The notes beneath the pieces were generated by a model that worked only from the letters and a program-made list of their open reading frames with translations, was not told the DNA's origin and did not search any database. Source: Flavobacterium granuli (GTDB lineage: Bacteria; Bacteroidota; Bacteroidia; Flavobacteriales; Flavobacteriaceae). Taken from it: 64,000 nt of DNA. The position numbers were made by a program, and so were the translations under genes. The stretch spans positions 124,001 to 188,000 of the forward strand of contig NZ_FQWO01000006.1 in assembly GCF_900129705.1 (NCBI RefSeq), read 5' to 3'. Every line of letters starts with the position of its first letter. Position 1 is the stretch's first letter. Positions 1 to 9,785 of this stretch are shown here, in pieces.

Positions 1-357
1 ACAATGGACTCTCTAGCAAATAAGTTTGATTTTATTTTAAATACCGTTTCGGCAAAACATGATTATAATGCCTATTTGAATTTATTAAATACAAATGGAA
101 CCATGATAATTGTAGGAGTTCCTACAGCACCTGCCGAAATACCTGCCATTACATTAATCTTGAAGCGCAGAAAGATTATGGGTAGCCTAATAGGTGGAAT
201 TGCTGAAACTCAGGAGATGTTAGATTATTGCGCCGAACACAATATAACTTCAGATGTTGAAGTGATTGATATGTCTTATATTAATGAAGCTTATGAGCGA
301 ATGAACAAAAGTGATGTTAAGTATCGTTTTGTGATCGATATGGCGAGTTTGAAGTAA
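1..357 (+). CDS. Zinc-type alcohol dehydrogenase, C-terminal part (cut by window edge)
   Basis: Only the last 118 codons are present; the frame is open to base 1, so the gene begins outside the window. The visible part is the end of the Rossmann NAD(P)-binding domain and the C-terminal strand of a medium-chain, cinnamyl-alcohol-type dehydrogenase. It shows the hydrophobic strand with GTMIIVGVP, the KRRKIMGSLIGG segment typical of the NADPH-dependent CAD/YahK branch, and the ending YRFVIDMASL. These enzymes reduce aldehydes with NADPH. The catalytic zinc ligands would lie in the missing half. A strong terminator follows at 387-413. Family assignment is good; substrate is unknown. Confidence 0.8.
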   Translation, partial: TMDSLANKFDFILNTVSAKHDYNAYLNLLNTNGTMIIVGVPTAPAEIPAITLILKRRKIMGSLIGGIAETQEMLDYCAEHNITSDVEVIDMSYINEAYERMNKSDVKYRFVIDMASLK

Positions 358-386
358 AAGTAACGCTGTACTTTTTAAGCAAAAAA

Positions 387-413
387 AATCCCGAATTTAA
401 TTCGGGATTTTTT
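387..413. terminator. Bidirectional intrinsic terminator
   Basis: Stem AATCCCGAAT / ATTCGGGATT with a 3-nt loop (397-399), flanked by A-run and T-run. It lies between the convergent dehydrogenase gene and accD and can serve both strands. Confidence 0.85.
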
Positions 414-416
414 TAT

Positions 417-1271
417 TTATCTGATTTCATTGTTCTGAATCAAATCAATATAAAGATTGATTTTGTCTTTCAATTCTTTTCTTGGTGTAATAAAATCTAA
501 GAAACCATGCTCCAATAAGAACTCAGAAGTTTGAAAACCTTCTGGTAAATCTTTACCGGTAGTGTCTTTTACAACTCGAGGTCCTGCAAATCCAATTAAG
601 GCACCAGGTTCGGCAATGTTGATGTCTCCTAACATGGCGTAGGAAGCTGTTGTTCCTCCGGTTGTAGGATCCGTACATAGCGAAATATAAGGAATTTTTG
701 CTTCGGCAAGTTGGGCAAGTTTTACAGATGTTTTAGCTAATTGCATCAATGAATAAGCTGCTTCCATCATACGGGCTCCACCTGATTTAGAAATCATCAA
801 AAAAGGAATGTTGTTCTTGATCGAATGATCAATTCCTCTTGCTATTTTTTCACCTACAACAGCTCCCATGGAACCGCCAATAAAGGCAAAATCCATACAG
901 CAAATCACTAAATCTTTGCCTTTTGATTTTCCAACAGCTGTACGTACAGCGTCCTTTAGTTTGGTTTTTTCCATTACATCTTTAAGACGATCAGCATATT
1001 TCTTTGTGTCAACAAAGTGTAAAGGGTCTTTGGAAGTTAAGTTTTTATCTAATTCAACAAATTTATTGTCGTCAAATAAAATTTCAAAATAGGTAGCACT
1101 ACCAATTCTAACGTGAAAACCATCTTCCGGACTTACAAATAAATTGCGTTCCAGCTCTTCGGCATCAATGATTTTTCCGGTAGGTGACTTGTACCAAAGT
1201 CCTTTTGGGACATCCATTTTGTCTTCGGTAGCCGTTGTAATTCCTTTTTCTTTTCTTTTAAACCAAGCCAT
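417..1271 (-). CDS. accD: Acetyl-CoA carboxylase carboxyltransferase subunit beta, zinc-finger cysteines lost
   Basis: 284 aa. With AccA it transfers the carboxyl group from carboxybiotin to acetyl-CoA, giving malonyl-CoA for fatty acid synthesis in the cytoplasm. The crotonase-fold core is intact, for example [28 protein letters not shown] and [15 protein letters not shown]. The N-terminal segment aligns with the usual zinc ribbon (W-x-K-C-x2-C ... V-C-P-x-C), but the four cysteine positions are S29, G32, S47 and D50, so no zinc ribbon can form. It is followed on the same strand, upstream, by fbaA. The start [10 protein letters not shown] matches the family. Annotation is secure; the loss of cysteines looks like a lineage trait rather than decay because the core is well conserved. 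Confidence 0.96.
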   Translation of the reverse strand: MAWFKRKEKGITTATEDKMDVPKGLWYKSPTGKIIDAEELERNLFVSPEDGFHVRIGSATYFEILFDDNKFVELDKNLTSKDPLHFVDTKKYADRLKDVMEKTKLKDAVRTAVGKSKGKDLVICCMDFAFIGGSMGAVVGEKIARGIDHSIKNNIPFLMISKSGGARMMEAAYSLMQLAKTSVKLAQLAEAKIPYISLCTDPTTGGTTASYAMLGDINIAEPGALIGFAGPRVVKDTTGKDLPEGFQTSEFLLEHGFLDFITPRKELKDKINLYIDLIQNNEIR

Positions 1272-1344
1272 ATTTATTAATTTAAGATTTACGATATACG
1301 ATATACGATTTAAAATCGCATGTCATAATTCTTATATCGTAATT

Positions 1345-2412
1345 TTATAGTGTATTCACATTATTTAAGTCAGCAAATGCTTGCTCTAATCTCGTGTTGA
1401 AAGTTACTTCGCTTTCACGCAACCATCTTCTTGGATCGTAATATTTTTTATTAGGAACATCAGCACCTTCAGGGTTACCAATTTGAGTTCTCAAATATTC
1501 AATGTTTTTAGTCATATAGTCACGAGACCCTTCTGTAAAAGCAAATTGTAAATCAGTATCAATGTTCATTTTAACTACACCATAGCTGATTCCTTCTCTG
1601 ATTTCTTCTAATGTTGATCCAGATCCTCCGTGGAAAACAAAATCTACTGGATTGTGTCCAGTGTTGAATTTGTTTTGAACAAAATCTTGAGAGTTTTTCA
1701 AAATTTTTGGAGTCAATTTTACATTACCTGGTTTGTAAACTCCGTGTACATTTCCAAAAGCAGCTGCAATTGTAAATTTAGGGCTTATTTTAGATAATTC
1801 CTCGTAAGCATAAGCCACTTCTTCTGGTTGAGTATATAATTTAGAGCTGTCAACATCAGAGTTGTCAACACCGTCTTCTTCTCCACCTGTGATTCCAAGT
1901 TCGATTTCTAATGTCATTCCCATTTTGCTCATTCTCTCTAGGTAACCTTTGCAGATTTCGATATTTTCTTCGATTGGTTCTTCAGATAAGTCAATCATGT
2001 GAGAACTGAATAATGGTTTTCCAGTTGCTGCAAAATGCTCTTCTGAAGCGTCCAATAATCCGTCAATCCAAGGCAATAATTTTTTAGCGCAGTGATCAGT
2101 ATGCAAAATTACTGTAGCTCCATAAGCTTCAGCAAGGGTGTGGATGTGTTTTGCACCAGCTATTCCACCTAAGATTGCTGCTTTTTCATTTGCATTTGAA
2201 AGCCCTTTCCCAGCATTAAATTGTGCACCTCCGTTAGAAAATTGAATAATAACAGGAGCATTTAATTTTGCTGCAGTCTCAAGAACACCATTTATTGAGT
2301 TTGAACCAGTAACATTTACTGCAGGAAGAGCAAAGCCTTTTTCCTTTGCATAATTGAATATTTCTTGTACTTGATCTCCTGTAGCTACGCCTGATTTGAT
2401 GTTATGTGCCAT
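1345..2412 (-). CDS. fbaA: Class II fructose-bisphosphate aldolase
   Basis: 355 aa, the usual length of the zinc-dependent class IIA aldolase. It reversibly cleaves fructose 1,6-bisphosphate to dihydroxyacetone phosphate and glyceraldehyde 3-phosphate in glycolysis and gluconeogenesis. Visible motifs are HTDHCAKK near residues 104-111 (catalytic Asp and zinc His), the zinc-binding His segments FGNVHGVYKPG and FHGGSGSTLEE, and the phosphate-binding NIDTDLQ loop. The gene ends 73 bases from the accD start on the same strand; the gap contains AT-rich repeats (1285-1320), so co-transcription is possible but not shown. Confidence 0.97.
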   Translation of the reverse strand: MAHNIKSGVATGDQVQEIFNYAKEKGFALPAVNVTGSNSINGVLETAAKLNAPVIIQFSNGGAQFNAGKGLSNANEKAAILGGIAGAKHIHTLAEAYGATVILHTDHCAKKLLPWIDGLLDASEEHFAATGKPLFSSHMIDLSEEPIEENIEICKGYLERMSKMGMTLEIELGITGGEEDGVDNSDVDSSKLYTQPEEVAYAYEELSKISPKFTIAAAFGNVHGVYKPGNVKLTPKILKNSQDFVQNKFNTGHNPVDFVFHGGSGSTLEEIREGISYGVVKMNIDTDLQFAFTEGSRDYMTKNIEYLRTQIGNPEGADVPNKKYYDPRRWLRESEVTFNTRLEQAFADLNNVNTL

Positions 2413-2479
2413 TGTAATTTTTTTTAGTTGGTTTCTCTAGTTTTTAGTTTAAGTCTGCAAAAATAAGAATTAATTAGCA

Positions 2480-5035
2480 TTAGAAAGGGTAATTAATTCC
2501 AAAATTTAAAACAGAGTGTCCAAAATTGTATTCATGAAACCATTTTTTGCCCTCTTCATTGGCTGGATTATAGGTTTTAAAACCTAAATCGAAACGGACA
2601 ACAAAAAAGCTTAAATCATAGCGAAGACCAAATCCAGTGCCCAGCGCCAGGTCTTTTAGACTCTTAAGTCCTGTGAAAGTAGATTTTTCATCTTCTACAT
2701 TGTCAAAAACATTCCAGATGTTTCCTGCATCTGCAAAGAAAGCCCCTTTTAATTGGCCTAAAACTTTAAATCTAAACTCTCCGCTCACGGCAATTTTCAG
2801 GTTGGCTTCATTAAAGTCATTTGTGGCGCCACTACTTCCGGGACCTAAACTATAAGGTTGCCAAGCTCTGTTATCATTTGAACCTCCAGAAAAATAACTT
2901 CTTGAAAAAGGAATGTTGTCCGAGTTTCCAAAAGGTACTGCAATCCCGAAAAAGCTTCTCACTGCAAGTACTTTTTCCCTAGATAAATCCCAGTGCTTGA
3001 TATAATCGAATTCGGTTTTTAGGTATTCAGAATATTCTAAATTGAGAATATCATAATTTCCTTTTTCATTTACAGTTTTTTTTGTGGCATTGGAAATCAG
3101 AGATAAAAGGGTGCCTGCAGATTCAATTTTGGTTTTAAAAAGATAAAAGGTATTGTCAAGTAAATCTGTTTTTGTCGTTTTGGAAAAAGTGAAACTGGTG
3201 GCTAGAATAAAGTCATTTTCTATAAGTCTCATTCTTCTTTCTTCGATACTTTTTATGGTGGCATAATCTTTTTCGGGCAAGGTGATACCGCCTGTTAGTA
3301 CGTCATTCGTAAATCCTTTTGTACCTTCTTCAATTATTAAATTCTTGTCGTCTGGATTGTCGAAATATTCCGGTTTTGTATTGTATATTTTACCAATGTT
3401 ATTTAAGGCATTATAAGAAGAACCATACACATTGAAATAGTTTTTAGGATTTAGGTTTCGAACAAATTGTATGTTGAATAAGTCAAAACGAGCGGTATTG
3501 TTTTTCTTTGGAGTCCAGTTGTAAGAAAATAATCCGGTAAAATTTTCTTTGTCTAGACCAATGTTTGTCTGTCTTGCAAATCCCACCGCTATGAGCGTGG
3601 AAGGAATCATACTTTTTGGGATTATTTTTTCGGTAGAGAAAGGTATGAGGATTCTCGGGAAATTTAATTTTAAGTCGACACCATATTCGGAGACATTTAA
3701 TAACTGGTTTTTTGGATTTGCTAAATCTTTAGAGGAACCCACATTTCCTCTAGCCGAAATTTCTAAAGTTTCAGCTCTGTTAAATACATTTCTTATCGAA
3801 AGTGAAGGGCTAAACGAAATACCAAAATCCTGGATATTGGAGTGAGTTAGATCTACCGAGGCGCCAAAACTATATTTTTTTCTTGGGGTTAAATATATTT
3901 TTGCAATCAGTGAATTAGCTGTAGAATCTCTTTTATCTACTTCATATTGTATGCTGGGGTAGCTAAAGATTTTTAAATTGTTCAAATAACGGGTCGTAAG
4001 TATCGTTTTGTTATCGGCAAAAAGACCTCCTTTAGTTATAAAAATGGCGTCCGTTATAGCACGAGGCTTGTATTTTAATTTTTCATGACTGTACAAATTG
4101 AAATTCTTGTAAGAAGTACTGTCTTTAATTATGGAACTATCGCTATTTGCTGAATAATCAGTATAAATATTTACATCACTTATTTTATACATTTTAAAAG
4201 GTTCTGTCCTTGTCGAATCTTTTTCGATATAAGAATAATCGTTTATAATTAAATTTACATTGGCTGCATTTTTCTTGTTAATTGTATCTATGTCATAGGT
4301 AACATAAGTGGGCTGGAAATAATAAACGCCATTATTTCTAAAGAGTGTTGAAATGCGGTTTTTCTCATCTTCAAAATCTACTGTCTGATATTGTTTGCCT
4401 GATTTAAGGAAAGTATGTGATTTGTGCGACTCATACAAAGAGTCTAATGCCGGTGTCGAAATAGTCGTTTTTATGGAATCCAATAAATAACCTTCACCTG
4501 TAGTTATGGTATATTTTAATTTTCCTCTTTTAGGAGCTACGCTGTCCAGTTTATACGCAGTTTTTACATTAAAAAAACCTTTGTTAAAATAATGGTATTT
4601 CAGACGCAATAGCGATTTTTCTGTTTTAGAGGAGTCAATTATTACGGGTGGTTCTCCGGTTTTCTTCAGGAAATCATTAATTCCTTTGTACCAAAAAGAT
4701 TTTCCAAGACGGTCTACTTGTTTAGCAGACAACCATTTTACTTTTCTCTCGTATTTTTTTGGATTATTGGTAAATTTAGCCTGATAGGTTGAGTCAGGAT
4801 TAAGGTTAGCTAAATTGTATAAGTTCAAACGAAAACGATTCCCTAATAAAGTACCGTTTGGTTTTTGGTACAACTGATTAAAGGTGTTTTCATCTTTGGT
4901 ATTTTTCTCGTTTACTGTAATTTGATTTTTTATAAGGAGTTGTTTTCCCTCTGGAACTCTTTTTTCAGCGTTACAGGCAGATATAATTATCCCTATTAGA
5001 ATAAATAATGATATTTTTGTTGAAATTTTTTTCAA
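2480..5035 (-). CDS. tamL: TamL-like lipoprotein of the BamA/TamA (Omp85) family
   Basis: 851 aa. The N-terminus is a lipoprotein signal with lipobox ISAC (Cys near residue 21), followed by periplasmic POTRA-like sequence (about 30-430) and a C-terminal 16-strand Omp85 barrel (about 450-851). The barrel includes the glycine-rich FSRSYFSGGSNDNRAW segment, which corresponds to the Omp85 loop-6 VRGF/Y region, and it ends in aromatic FGINYPF. Bacteroidota carry TamA homologues that are lipidated (TamL), and the gene order beside an RNA methyltransferase and porT matches what I recall of F. johnsoniae. It likely helps insert or export outer membrane components. The exact symbol is inferred; an Omp85 lipoprotein is certain. 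Confidence 0.85.
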   Translation of the reverse strand: MKKISTKISLFILIGIIISACNAEKRVPEGKQLLIKNQITVNEKNTKDENTFNQLYQKPNGTLLGNRFRLNLYNLANLNPDSTYQAKFTNNPKKYERKVKWLSAKQVDRLGKSFWYKGINDFLKKTGEPPVIIDSSKTEKSLLRLKYHYFNKGFFNVKTAYKLDSVAPKRGKLKYTITTGEGYLLDSIKTTISTPALDSLYESHKSHTFLKSGKQYQTVDFEDEKNRISTLFRNNGVYYFQPTYVTYDIDTINKKNAANVNLIINDYSYIEKDSTRTEPFKMYKISDVNIYTDYSANSDSSIIKDSTSYKNFNLYSHEKLKYKPRAITDAIFITKGGLFADNKTILTTRYLNNLKIFSYPSIQYEVDKRDSTANSLIAKIYLTPRKKYSFGASVDLTHSNIQDFGISFSPSLSIRNVFNRAETLEISARGNVGSSKDLANPKNQLLNVSEYGVDLKLNFPRILIPFSTEKIIPKSMIPSTLIAVGFARQTNIGLDKENFTGLFSYNWTPKKNNTARFDLFNIQFVRNLNPKNYFNVYGSSYNALNNIGKIYNTKPEYFDNPDDKNLIIEEGTKGFTNDVLTGGITLPEKDYATIKSIEERRMRLIENDFILATSFTFSKTTKTDLLDNTFYLFKTKIESAGTLLSLISNATKKTVNEKGNYDILNLEYSEYLKTEFDYIKHWDLSREKVLAVRSFFGIAVPFGNSDNIPFSRSYFSGGSNDNRAWQPYSLGPGSSGATNDFNEANLKIAVSGEFRFKVLGQLKGAFFADAGNIWNVFDNVEDEKSTFTGLKSLKDLALGTGFGLRYDLSFFVVRFDLGFKTYNPANEEGKKWFHEYNFGHSVLNFGINYPF

Positions 5036-5072
5036 GTGTTCTAAAATATTTAATTCAAAAGTACATATTTTT

Positions 5073-5798
5073 ATGGTTAGTAAAAACCAAATAAAACTTA
5101 TATCGAGTTTACAACAAAAAAAGTATAGAGTTGCTAATCAATTGTTTTTTGCCGAAGGTGTAAAAGTAATTCAAGAATTATTGCAATCAAATTTTGAACT
5201 CGAGCATTTGTATACTATTCAAAATGATTTTGAAGAGGTTGAGGCTTCAAAAAGAACTTTGATTAGTGAAGCCGATTTAAAGAAAATTAGCGCTTTGGCT
5301 ACACCTAATACTTGTTTGGCGGTTTTTAAAATCCCTGCAGAGAAAAAAATCATCGAATCAGGATTGATCCTTGCTTTAGACTCGGTTCGCGATCCCGGAA
5401 ATTTAGGAACCATATTACGATTATGTGATTGGTTTGGGATAAAGCAATTGCTGTGTTCTAAAGATGCGGTTGATATATACAATCCAAAAGTGGTGCAAGC
5501 CACTATGGGATCTATTGCTAGGGTTAATGTCAATTATATAGATTTGAATGTGTTTATTTCTCAAAGTAAATTAGCTGTTTTTGGCACTTTTATGGATGGA
5601 GAGAATATTTATAAAACAGATTTACCAGAAGAAGGAATAGTTATTATGGGCAATGAGGCTAATGGAATTTCTCAGGAGCTAGAAAAGAGCATCAATAACA
5701 GACTTACAATTCCGCGTTTTGGTGATATTCAAAAAACAGAAAGTTTAAATGTGGCTACCGCTACGGCTATTATTCTTAGTGAGTTTAGAAGAGGATAA
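5073..5798 (+). CDS. TrmH/SpoU-family RNA 2'-O-methyltransferase
   Basis: 241 aa SPOUT methyltransferase. The N-terminal about 90 residues are a substrate-binding domain. The catalytic domain carries the three SpoU motifs: DSVRDPGNLGTILR (motif 1), IVIMGNEANGIS (motif 2) and TIPRFGDIQKTESLNVATA (motif 3), whose strands form the SAM-binding knot. It methylates a ribose in rRNA or tRNA; the target cannot be read from sequence. It is divergent from the tamL-like gene with only 37 bases between the starts. Confidence 0.92.
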   Translation: MVSKNQIKLISSLQQKKYRVANQLFFAEGVKVIQELLQSNFELEHLYTIQNDFEEVEASKRTLISEADLKKISALATPNTCLAVFKIPAEKKIIESGLILALDSVRDPGNLGTILRLCDWFGIKQLLCSKDAVDIYNPKVVQATMGSIARVNVNYIDLNVFISQSKLAVFGTFMDGENIYKTDLPEEGIVIMGNEANGISQELEKSINNRLTIPRFGDIQKTESLNVATATAIILSEFRRG

Positions 5799-5853
5799 TT
5801 CAAGTATTAACTAATCAGAGTTGTTGGCTGAAAAGCACAAAAGAATCTTAATT

Positions 5854-6558
5854 TTAATGGAATGTAAAATTAATAAAAACAGCCCTGTTTTTCATTGATT
5901 CAATATTACTGGTCCAAGGACTGTTAGGATCATTGTCACGTATTAGCTCATCCGAAAGTCCAAAAACCCCTCTTATAGAAGGGGAAAATATGAAGTATTC
6001 AGAGAAAATGTCTATTCCAAATCCTATTTCATAGTTTTTAGTCCAAGGTTGTACTCTGAATTTTTGAGCAGAGTTATCATCTTTTGATTTCGAATTACTG
6101 GATAAATTCAAAGTAGTAGATACCCCGCCCAATAAATAAGGTCTGACGTTTCCGGTTCTGAGAGATGAAAATTTTAACAGTAAAGGGAAATGGATATAAG
6201 TACTGTTCACTTCTCTTAAGGCGTCTATTTCTCTCGTAAAACCCGGAAAATTCAGTTCTCTTTTAGTGTAATACAAACCCGGTTCAAAACGTAAGTTTAT
6301 GTATTCTTGCAGTTTTAAATCGCTCACTAGTCCTACGTTAAATCCTGTTGTTTTTTTTACTAGTATGTCTGGACCGTCTGTTTTGTAGTCTATTTTGAAA
6401 TCAAAAGAGTTAAAGCCCAAATAAAACCCAAAATAGAGTCTTTGCTTTTGGAAGTTTTCCAAATTGATGATCGGATCTTTTCCGAATATTCTATTTTGAC
6501 CTTGCGAGTATCCTTCAAGGGATAAGGCAAGTAAAACTATGACGGCAATTTTTTTCAT
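5854..6558 (-). CDS. porT: PorT/SprT, type IX secretion outer membrane protein
   Basis: 234 aa. A signal peptide (about 1-18, ending YSQG) precedes an 8-stranded outer-membrane beta-barrel of the PorT family, with alternating aromatic strands such as [18 protein letters not shown] and [20 protein letters not shown]. PorT (SprT in F. johnsoniae) is needed for type IX secretion and therefore gliding adhesin and enzyme export. Its start overlaps the end of menG by 4 bases (ATGA), so the two are translationally coupled. The neighbours tamL and menG fit the flavobacterial porT locus. Confidence 0.9.
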   Translation of the reverse strand: MKKIAVIVLLALSLEGYSQGQNRIFGKDPIINLENFQKQRLYFGFYLGFNSFDFKIDYKTDGPDILVKKTTGFNVGLVSDLKLQEYINLRFEPGLYYTKRELNFPGFTREIDALREVNSTYIHFPLLLKFSSLRTGNVRPYLLGGVSTTLNLSSNSKSKDDNSAQKFRVQPWTKNYEIGFGIDIFSEYFIFSPSIRGVFGLSDELIRDNDPNSPWTSNIESMKNRAVFINFTFH

Positions 6559-7289
6559 ATTTTTTTTGATGCAGAATAAATGGTGGCAACGCCAAATGTT
6601 TGCGGCAACGCCACAACATCTATAAACCCAATTTTCCTTAAAATATTGTTTAGAGCTTCACCATAAGGAAAAGCTGCCGCTGATTCAGATAGATAACCAT
6701 AAGCCACATTGTCTTTTGAAAACAATTTTCCAATAATGGGAAGGATGTTTTTACTGTAAAAATTATAGCCTTGTTTGTACGGAGTTTTGTCTGGAACCGA
6801 AGTTTCCAAAATTACAAATGTTCCGTTTGGTTTTAGAACTCTCAAAATTTCAGCTAGTCCTTTTTCGAGATTTTCAAAGTTTCGAACTCCAAAAGCAACC
6901 GTTATAGCATCAAAATAATTGTCGTCAAAGGGAATGTTTTCAGAGTCTCCCAAAACCATTTCGATAGTATTGGATAAGTTTTTATCTGCAATTTTTTTTA
7001 CGCCTACTTCGAGCATACCGGCTGAGATATCCAGACCAATAATCTTTTTAGCATTTGTATTGGCCATTAAAATAGCTAAATCTCCCGTTCCTGTTGCAAT
7101 ATCAAGAATGGTCTCAGGATTGGACTTAGCTACAATTCCTAAAACCTTTTTGCGCCACTTTACATCTATCCCAAATGAGATGACACGATTCAAGTTATCG
7201 TAATTTCCAGAGATGGTGTCAAACATTTTTGCGACTTGTTCTTTTTTGCCTAAGGAGGAATCTTTATATGGAGTTATGTTTTTTGACAT
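6555..7289 (-). CDS. menG: Demethylmenaquinone methyltransferase
   Basis: 244 aa UbiE/MenG class I SAM methyltransferase that adds the ring methyl in the last step of menaquinone synthesis. Visible motifs are [13 protein letters not shown] (SAM motif I, about residues 61-73), [12 protein letters not shown] (motif post I) and the family signature [15 protein letters not shown]. Bacteroidota use menaquinone, so the MenG role is favoured over the ubiquinone role of UbiE. It is the upstream gene of the menG-porT pair. A proximal start is supported because an AT-rich 220-base intergenic region precedes it. Confidence 0.94.
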   Translation of the reverse strand: MSKNITPYKDSSLGKKEQVAKMFDTISGNYDNLNRVISFGIDVKWRKKVLGIVAKSNPETILDIATGTGDLAILMANTNAKKIIGLDISAGMLEVGVKKIADKNLSNTIEMVLGDSENIPFDDNYFDAITVAFGVRNFENLEKGLAEILRVLKPNGTFVILETSVPDKTPYKQGYNFYSKNILPIIGKLFSKDNVAYGYLSESAAAFPYGEALNNILRKIGFIDVVALPQTFGVATIYSASKKI

Positions 7290-7512
7290 TTTTTTAAATT
7301 TTCACAAATATAATACAATCTATTTTGAACTGTATTCTAGTTTTTTAAATAGTGAGAAATAATAGGCTAAATATATAGTCTTTCTTTTTTTTGATCAAAA
7401 TTTAAATGAACGCTAGGTCAAATTTATTCTAAATATCACTAAAAGTGGGTATTGTAAGCAAGGATATTAATGCCGAATTTTACAAAATATAAATGACAAC
7501 ATTTTATTTTCA

Positions 7513-7830
7513 ATGATTAACAGGGAATTAATGATTCAAATCAAGTGGCTGCTTCTTGCGCTAATTTTGTCACTTGTTCTTGTGAGCTGTTTTGATGGTG
7601 CCGTTTTAAAAAACGGTAGTGTACTTTTAGCGCAACATACGTTCTTAGGATTAAATTTGTTTTTGGAAATTTTTATTTTTTTTGTCTTTAGTACCTTCGT
7701 GGTATTTGGTATTAAAGGCTTTTTTGAGATGTATTCTCATAAAACATCAAATGTTATCACTTGTATTTCAGGAGTATTGTTAACGTTTGTGATTTTTATG
7801 TTATCTTATCAGATCTTGTTCCAGGCATAA
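7513..7830 (+). CDS. Small unknown membrane protein
   Basis: 105 aa with three predicted membrane segments (about 10-26, 45-67 and 80-102) and no recognised domain. The N-terminal segment ends in LVLVSCFDG, which resembles a lipobox, but the later membrane segments argue for an integral inner-membrane protein. An alternative start is Met7 (7531). It stands alone between menG, which is transcribed away from it, and the convergent folA, and a terminator follows directly. Coding potential is plausible rather than certain; function unknown. Confidence 0.6.
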   Translation: MINRELMIQIKWLLLALILSLVLVSCFDGAVLKNGSVLLAQHTFLGLNLFLEIFIFFVFSTFVVFGIKGFFEMYSHKTSNVITCISGVLLTFVIFMLSYQILFQA

Positions 7831-7859
7831 ATCTTTTTTTCCTAGTCATTGATAAAAAA

Positions 7860-7884
7860 AACACCTCGTAATGAGGTGTTTTTT
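7860..7884. terminator. Bidirectional intrinsic terminator
   Basis: Perfect stem AACACCTC (7860-7867) / GAGGTGTT (7873-7880) with loop GTAAT and A/T runs on both sides, between the 105-aa membrane protein and folA, which converge here. Confidence 0.88.
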
Positions 7885-8365
7885 ATTTTCTAATGTAAGT
7901 CTGGTAGGTGTAGTCAAAAAGATGTTTTTCATCTTTAGCTTGAAATTCAGAATGAATTATTTTCCAATCATCCATGTTGATTTCCGGAAAAAAAGCATCT
8001 GCTTCAAAACTGTGATGCACCAGAGTAAGTTCTATTTTATCAGAGTGAATCATTCCCAATTCGTATATTTCTCCTCCTCCAATGATATAAGATATTTCAT
8101 TTTCAGGACATATTTTTATTGCTTCTTCAATGCTGTTTGCCACAATACAACCTTCGGGCTTGTAGTTTTCCTGACGACTTATTACAATATGGGTTCTGTT
8201 AGGTAATGGTTTAGGGAAGCTTTCAAAAGTTTTTCGGCCCATAATGATGTGATGCCCCGAAGTCAGATTTTTAAATCTCTTAAAGTCATTGGGCAGGTGC
8301 CAAACTAATTCGTTGTTTTTTCCAAGTGCATTGTTTTCGGCTACTGCCGCAATCATTATAATCAT
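7883..8365 (-). CDS. folA: Dihydrofolate reductase
   Basis: 160 aa. It reduces dihydrofolate to tetrahydrofolate with NADPH, regenerating the cofactor oxidised by ThyA, encoded 0.5 kb upstream. Visible are the N-terminal strand MIAAVAENNALG, the substrate helix LVWHLPNDFKRFK with the acidic catalytic residue, HIIMGRKTFESFP for NADPH, and IIGGGEIYELG. The start could be Met1 or Met4. The start overlaps the end of the 2TM gene by 4 bases, so the two are coupled. Confidence 0.96.
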   Translation of the reverse strand: MIIMIAAVAENNALGKNNELVWHLPNDFKRFKNLTSGHHIIMGRKTFESFPKPLPNRTHIVISRQENYKPEGCIVANSIEEAIKICPENEISYIIGGGEIYELGMIHSDKIELTLVHHSFEADAFFPEINMDDWKIIHSEFQAKDEKHLFDYTYQTYIRK

Positions 8366-8709
8366 TCCGTTTCAAGTTTATTAGGTAAGTCCTCGGCTGT
8401 TTTTGACTGTAATTCGGCTATTTTTTTCTGCTGCAAAGCAACTAGACGATCTATTTGGTCTCTTTCCCAGTTCTTATTCATGAAACGATCCGTGATAAAA
8501 ACTTTTATAAAATGTAAAATAAAAATAAAAACCCACAAAGTAATTATCCAGATATACCAACTTGTATTTATGGTTGTATTGAAAATTTTGGTTGATATAA
8601 AGAGAAATAAACTACCAAGTGTCAATAAAACGAAGTGGTAATAAAGTCTTTTTTTTTGTCTTATTCTTCTTCTGGCGGTTTCGTATAATTCGTGTTGGTC
8701 TCTTTCCAT
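8362..8709 (-). CDS. 2TM domain protein
   Basis: 115 aa. Basic N-terminus (RRRIRQKKRLYYHF), two membrane segments (about 23-41 and 52-72), then the conserved amphipathic tail RFMNKNWERDQIDRLV. This is the 2TM domain common in Flavobacteriia, seen alone or attached to histidine kinases. The tail continues as a charged helix. It overlaps folA by 4 bases. No function is established; a membrane-anchored accessory role is a guess. Confidence 0.85.
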   Translation of the reverse strand: MERDQHELYETARRRIRQKKRLYYHFVLLTLGSLFLFISTKIFNTTINTSWYIWIITLWVFIFILHFIKVFITDRFMNKNWERDQIDRLVALQQKKIAELQSKTAEDLPNKLETE

Positions 8710-8891
8710 TAGTCTAAATTTTATTTTATAAAGATAAAATTTAATTTATAAAAGTTGCTATTTGAGATCTGGATTATTTTTATAGCGATCTGTTTGAGGT
8801 TTAGGTTATTTGTGTGTTGCTGGAAAGGCCTATTTTGTAGGATTAAGATTGCAGCTAATTTATTTACTGATTTTAAAATAGTATTTGTTGC

Positions 8892-9716
8892 TTATACCGC
8901 AACACTGCCTTTTATGAGGGCATGAGGTTCATATCCTTCGAGTGTAAAATCTTCGAAATTAAAGTCGAAAATATTTTTGATCTTTGGATTTAAAATCATT
9001 TTCGGTAGTGATTTAGGCTCTCTTGATAGTTGTAATTCAAGTTGTTCAATATGATTGTTGTAAATGTGTGCGTCACCAAAAGTGTGGATAAATTCACCTG
9101 CTTCAAGATCACAAACTTGAGCAATCATCATGGTTAACAGTGCGTAAGAGGCAATGTTGAATGGAACTCCCAGAAATATATCGGCACTACGCTGGTATAA
9201 TTGACAGGATAATTTTCCGTCAGCAACATAAAATTGAAAAAAGGCGTGACAGGGAGGTAAGGCAGCTTTATTGTTGGCTACGTTCTCTCCAAATGATTTG
9301 CTGTTGTCAGGAAGCACCGATGGATTCCAAGCTGAAACAAGCATTCTGCGGCTGTTTGGGTTGGTTTTTAATTCCTGAATTAAGTCGGATATTTGATCAA
9401 TTTCTTCGCTGTTCCAGTTGCGCCATTGATGTCCGTATACAGGACCCAAATCGCCATTTTCATCGGCCCAGGCATCCCATATTTTTACCCCATTTTCTTG
9501 AAGATATTTTATATTTGTATCTCCTTTTAAAAACCAAAGTAATTCGTAAACAATAGATTTGAAGTGAAGTTTTTTAGTGGTAACCATTGGAAAACCTTCG
9601 CTTAAATCAAAGCGCATTTGATGACCAAAAACACTTTTTGTTCCGGTTCCAGTTCGATCTCCTTTTTGGCAACCATTTTCCAAAACGTGTTGCACTAAAT
9701 CTAAATATTGCTTCAT
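8892..9716 (-). CDS. thyA: Thymidylate synthase
   Basis: 274 aa classical ThyA. It methylates dUMP to dTMP using methylenetetrahydrofolate and releases dihydrofolate. The catalytic Cys is in [13 protein letters not shown], followed by the dUMP-binding [19 protein letters not shown] and HIYNNHIEQ. The N-terminal [13 protein letters not shown] is the folate-side loop. Its product dihydrofolate is recycled by FolA, whose gene lies downstream on the same strand after a 182-base gap that shows no clear terminator. Confidence 0.97.
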   Translation of the reverse strand: MKQYLDLVQHVLENGCQKGDRTGTGTKSVFGHQMRFDLSEGFPMVTTKKLHFKSIVYELLWFLKGDTNIKYLQENGVKIWDAWADENGDLGPVYGHQWRNWNSEEIDQISDLIQELKTNPNSRRMLVSAWNPSVLPDNSKSFGENVANNKAALPPCHAFFQFYVADGKLSCQLYQRSADIFLGVPFNIASYALLTMMIAQVCDLEAGEFIHTFGDAHIYNNHIEQLELQLSREPKSLPKMILNPKIKNIFDFNFEDFTLEGYEPHALIKGSVAV

Positions 9717-9785
9717 TAAAATTTTTATTTGCTAATTCGAGAATGTTTTGATTGGTCATTAAATAACCAAATTAAGAAATAAGTA

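Noticed and set aside
868..1092. ORF on the plus strand over accD
   Set aside because: Shadow frame; accD has clear family conservation. The same applies to the other overlapping frames not listed as features.
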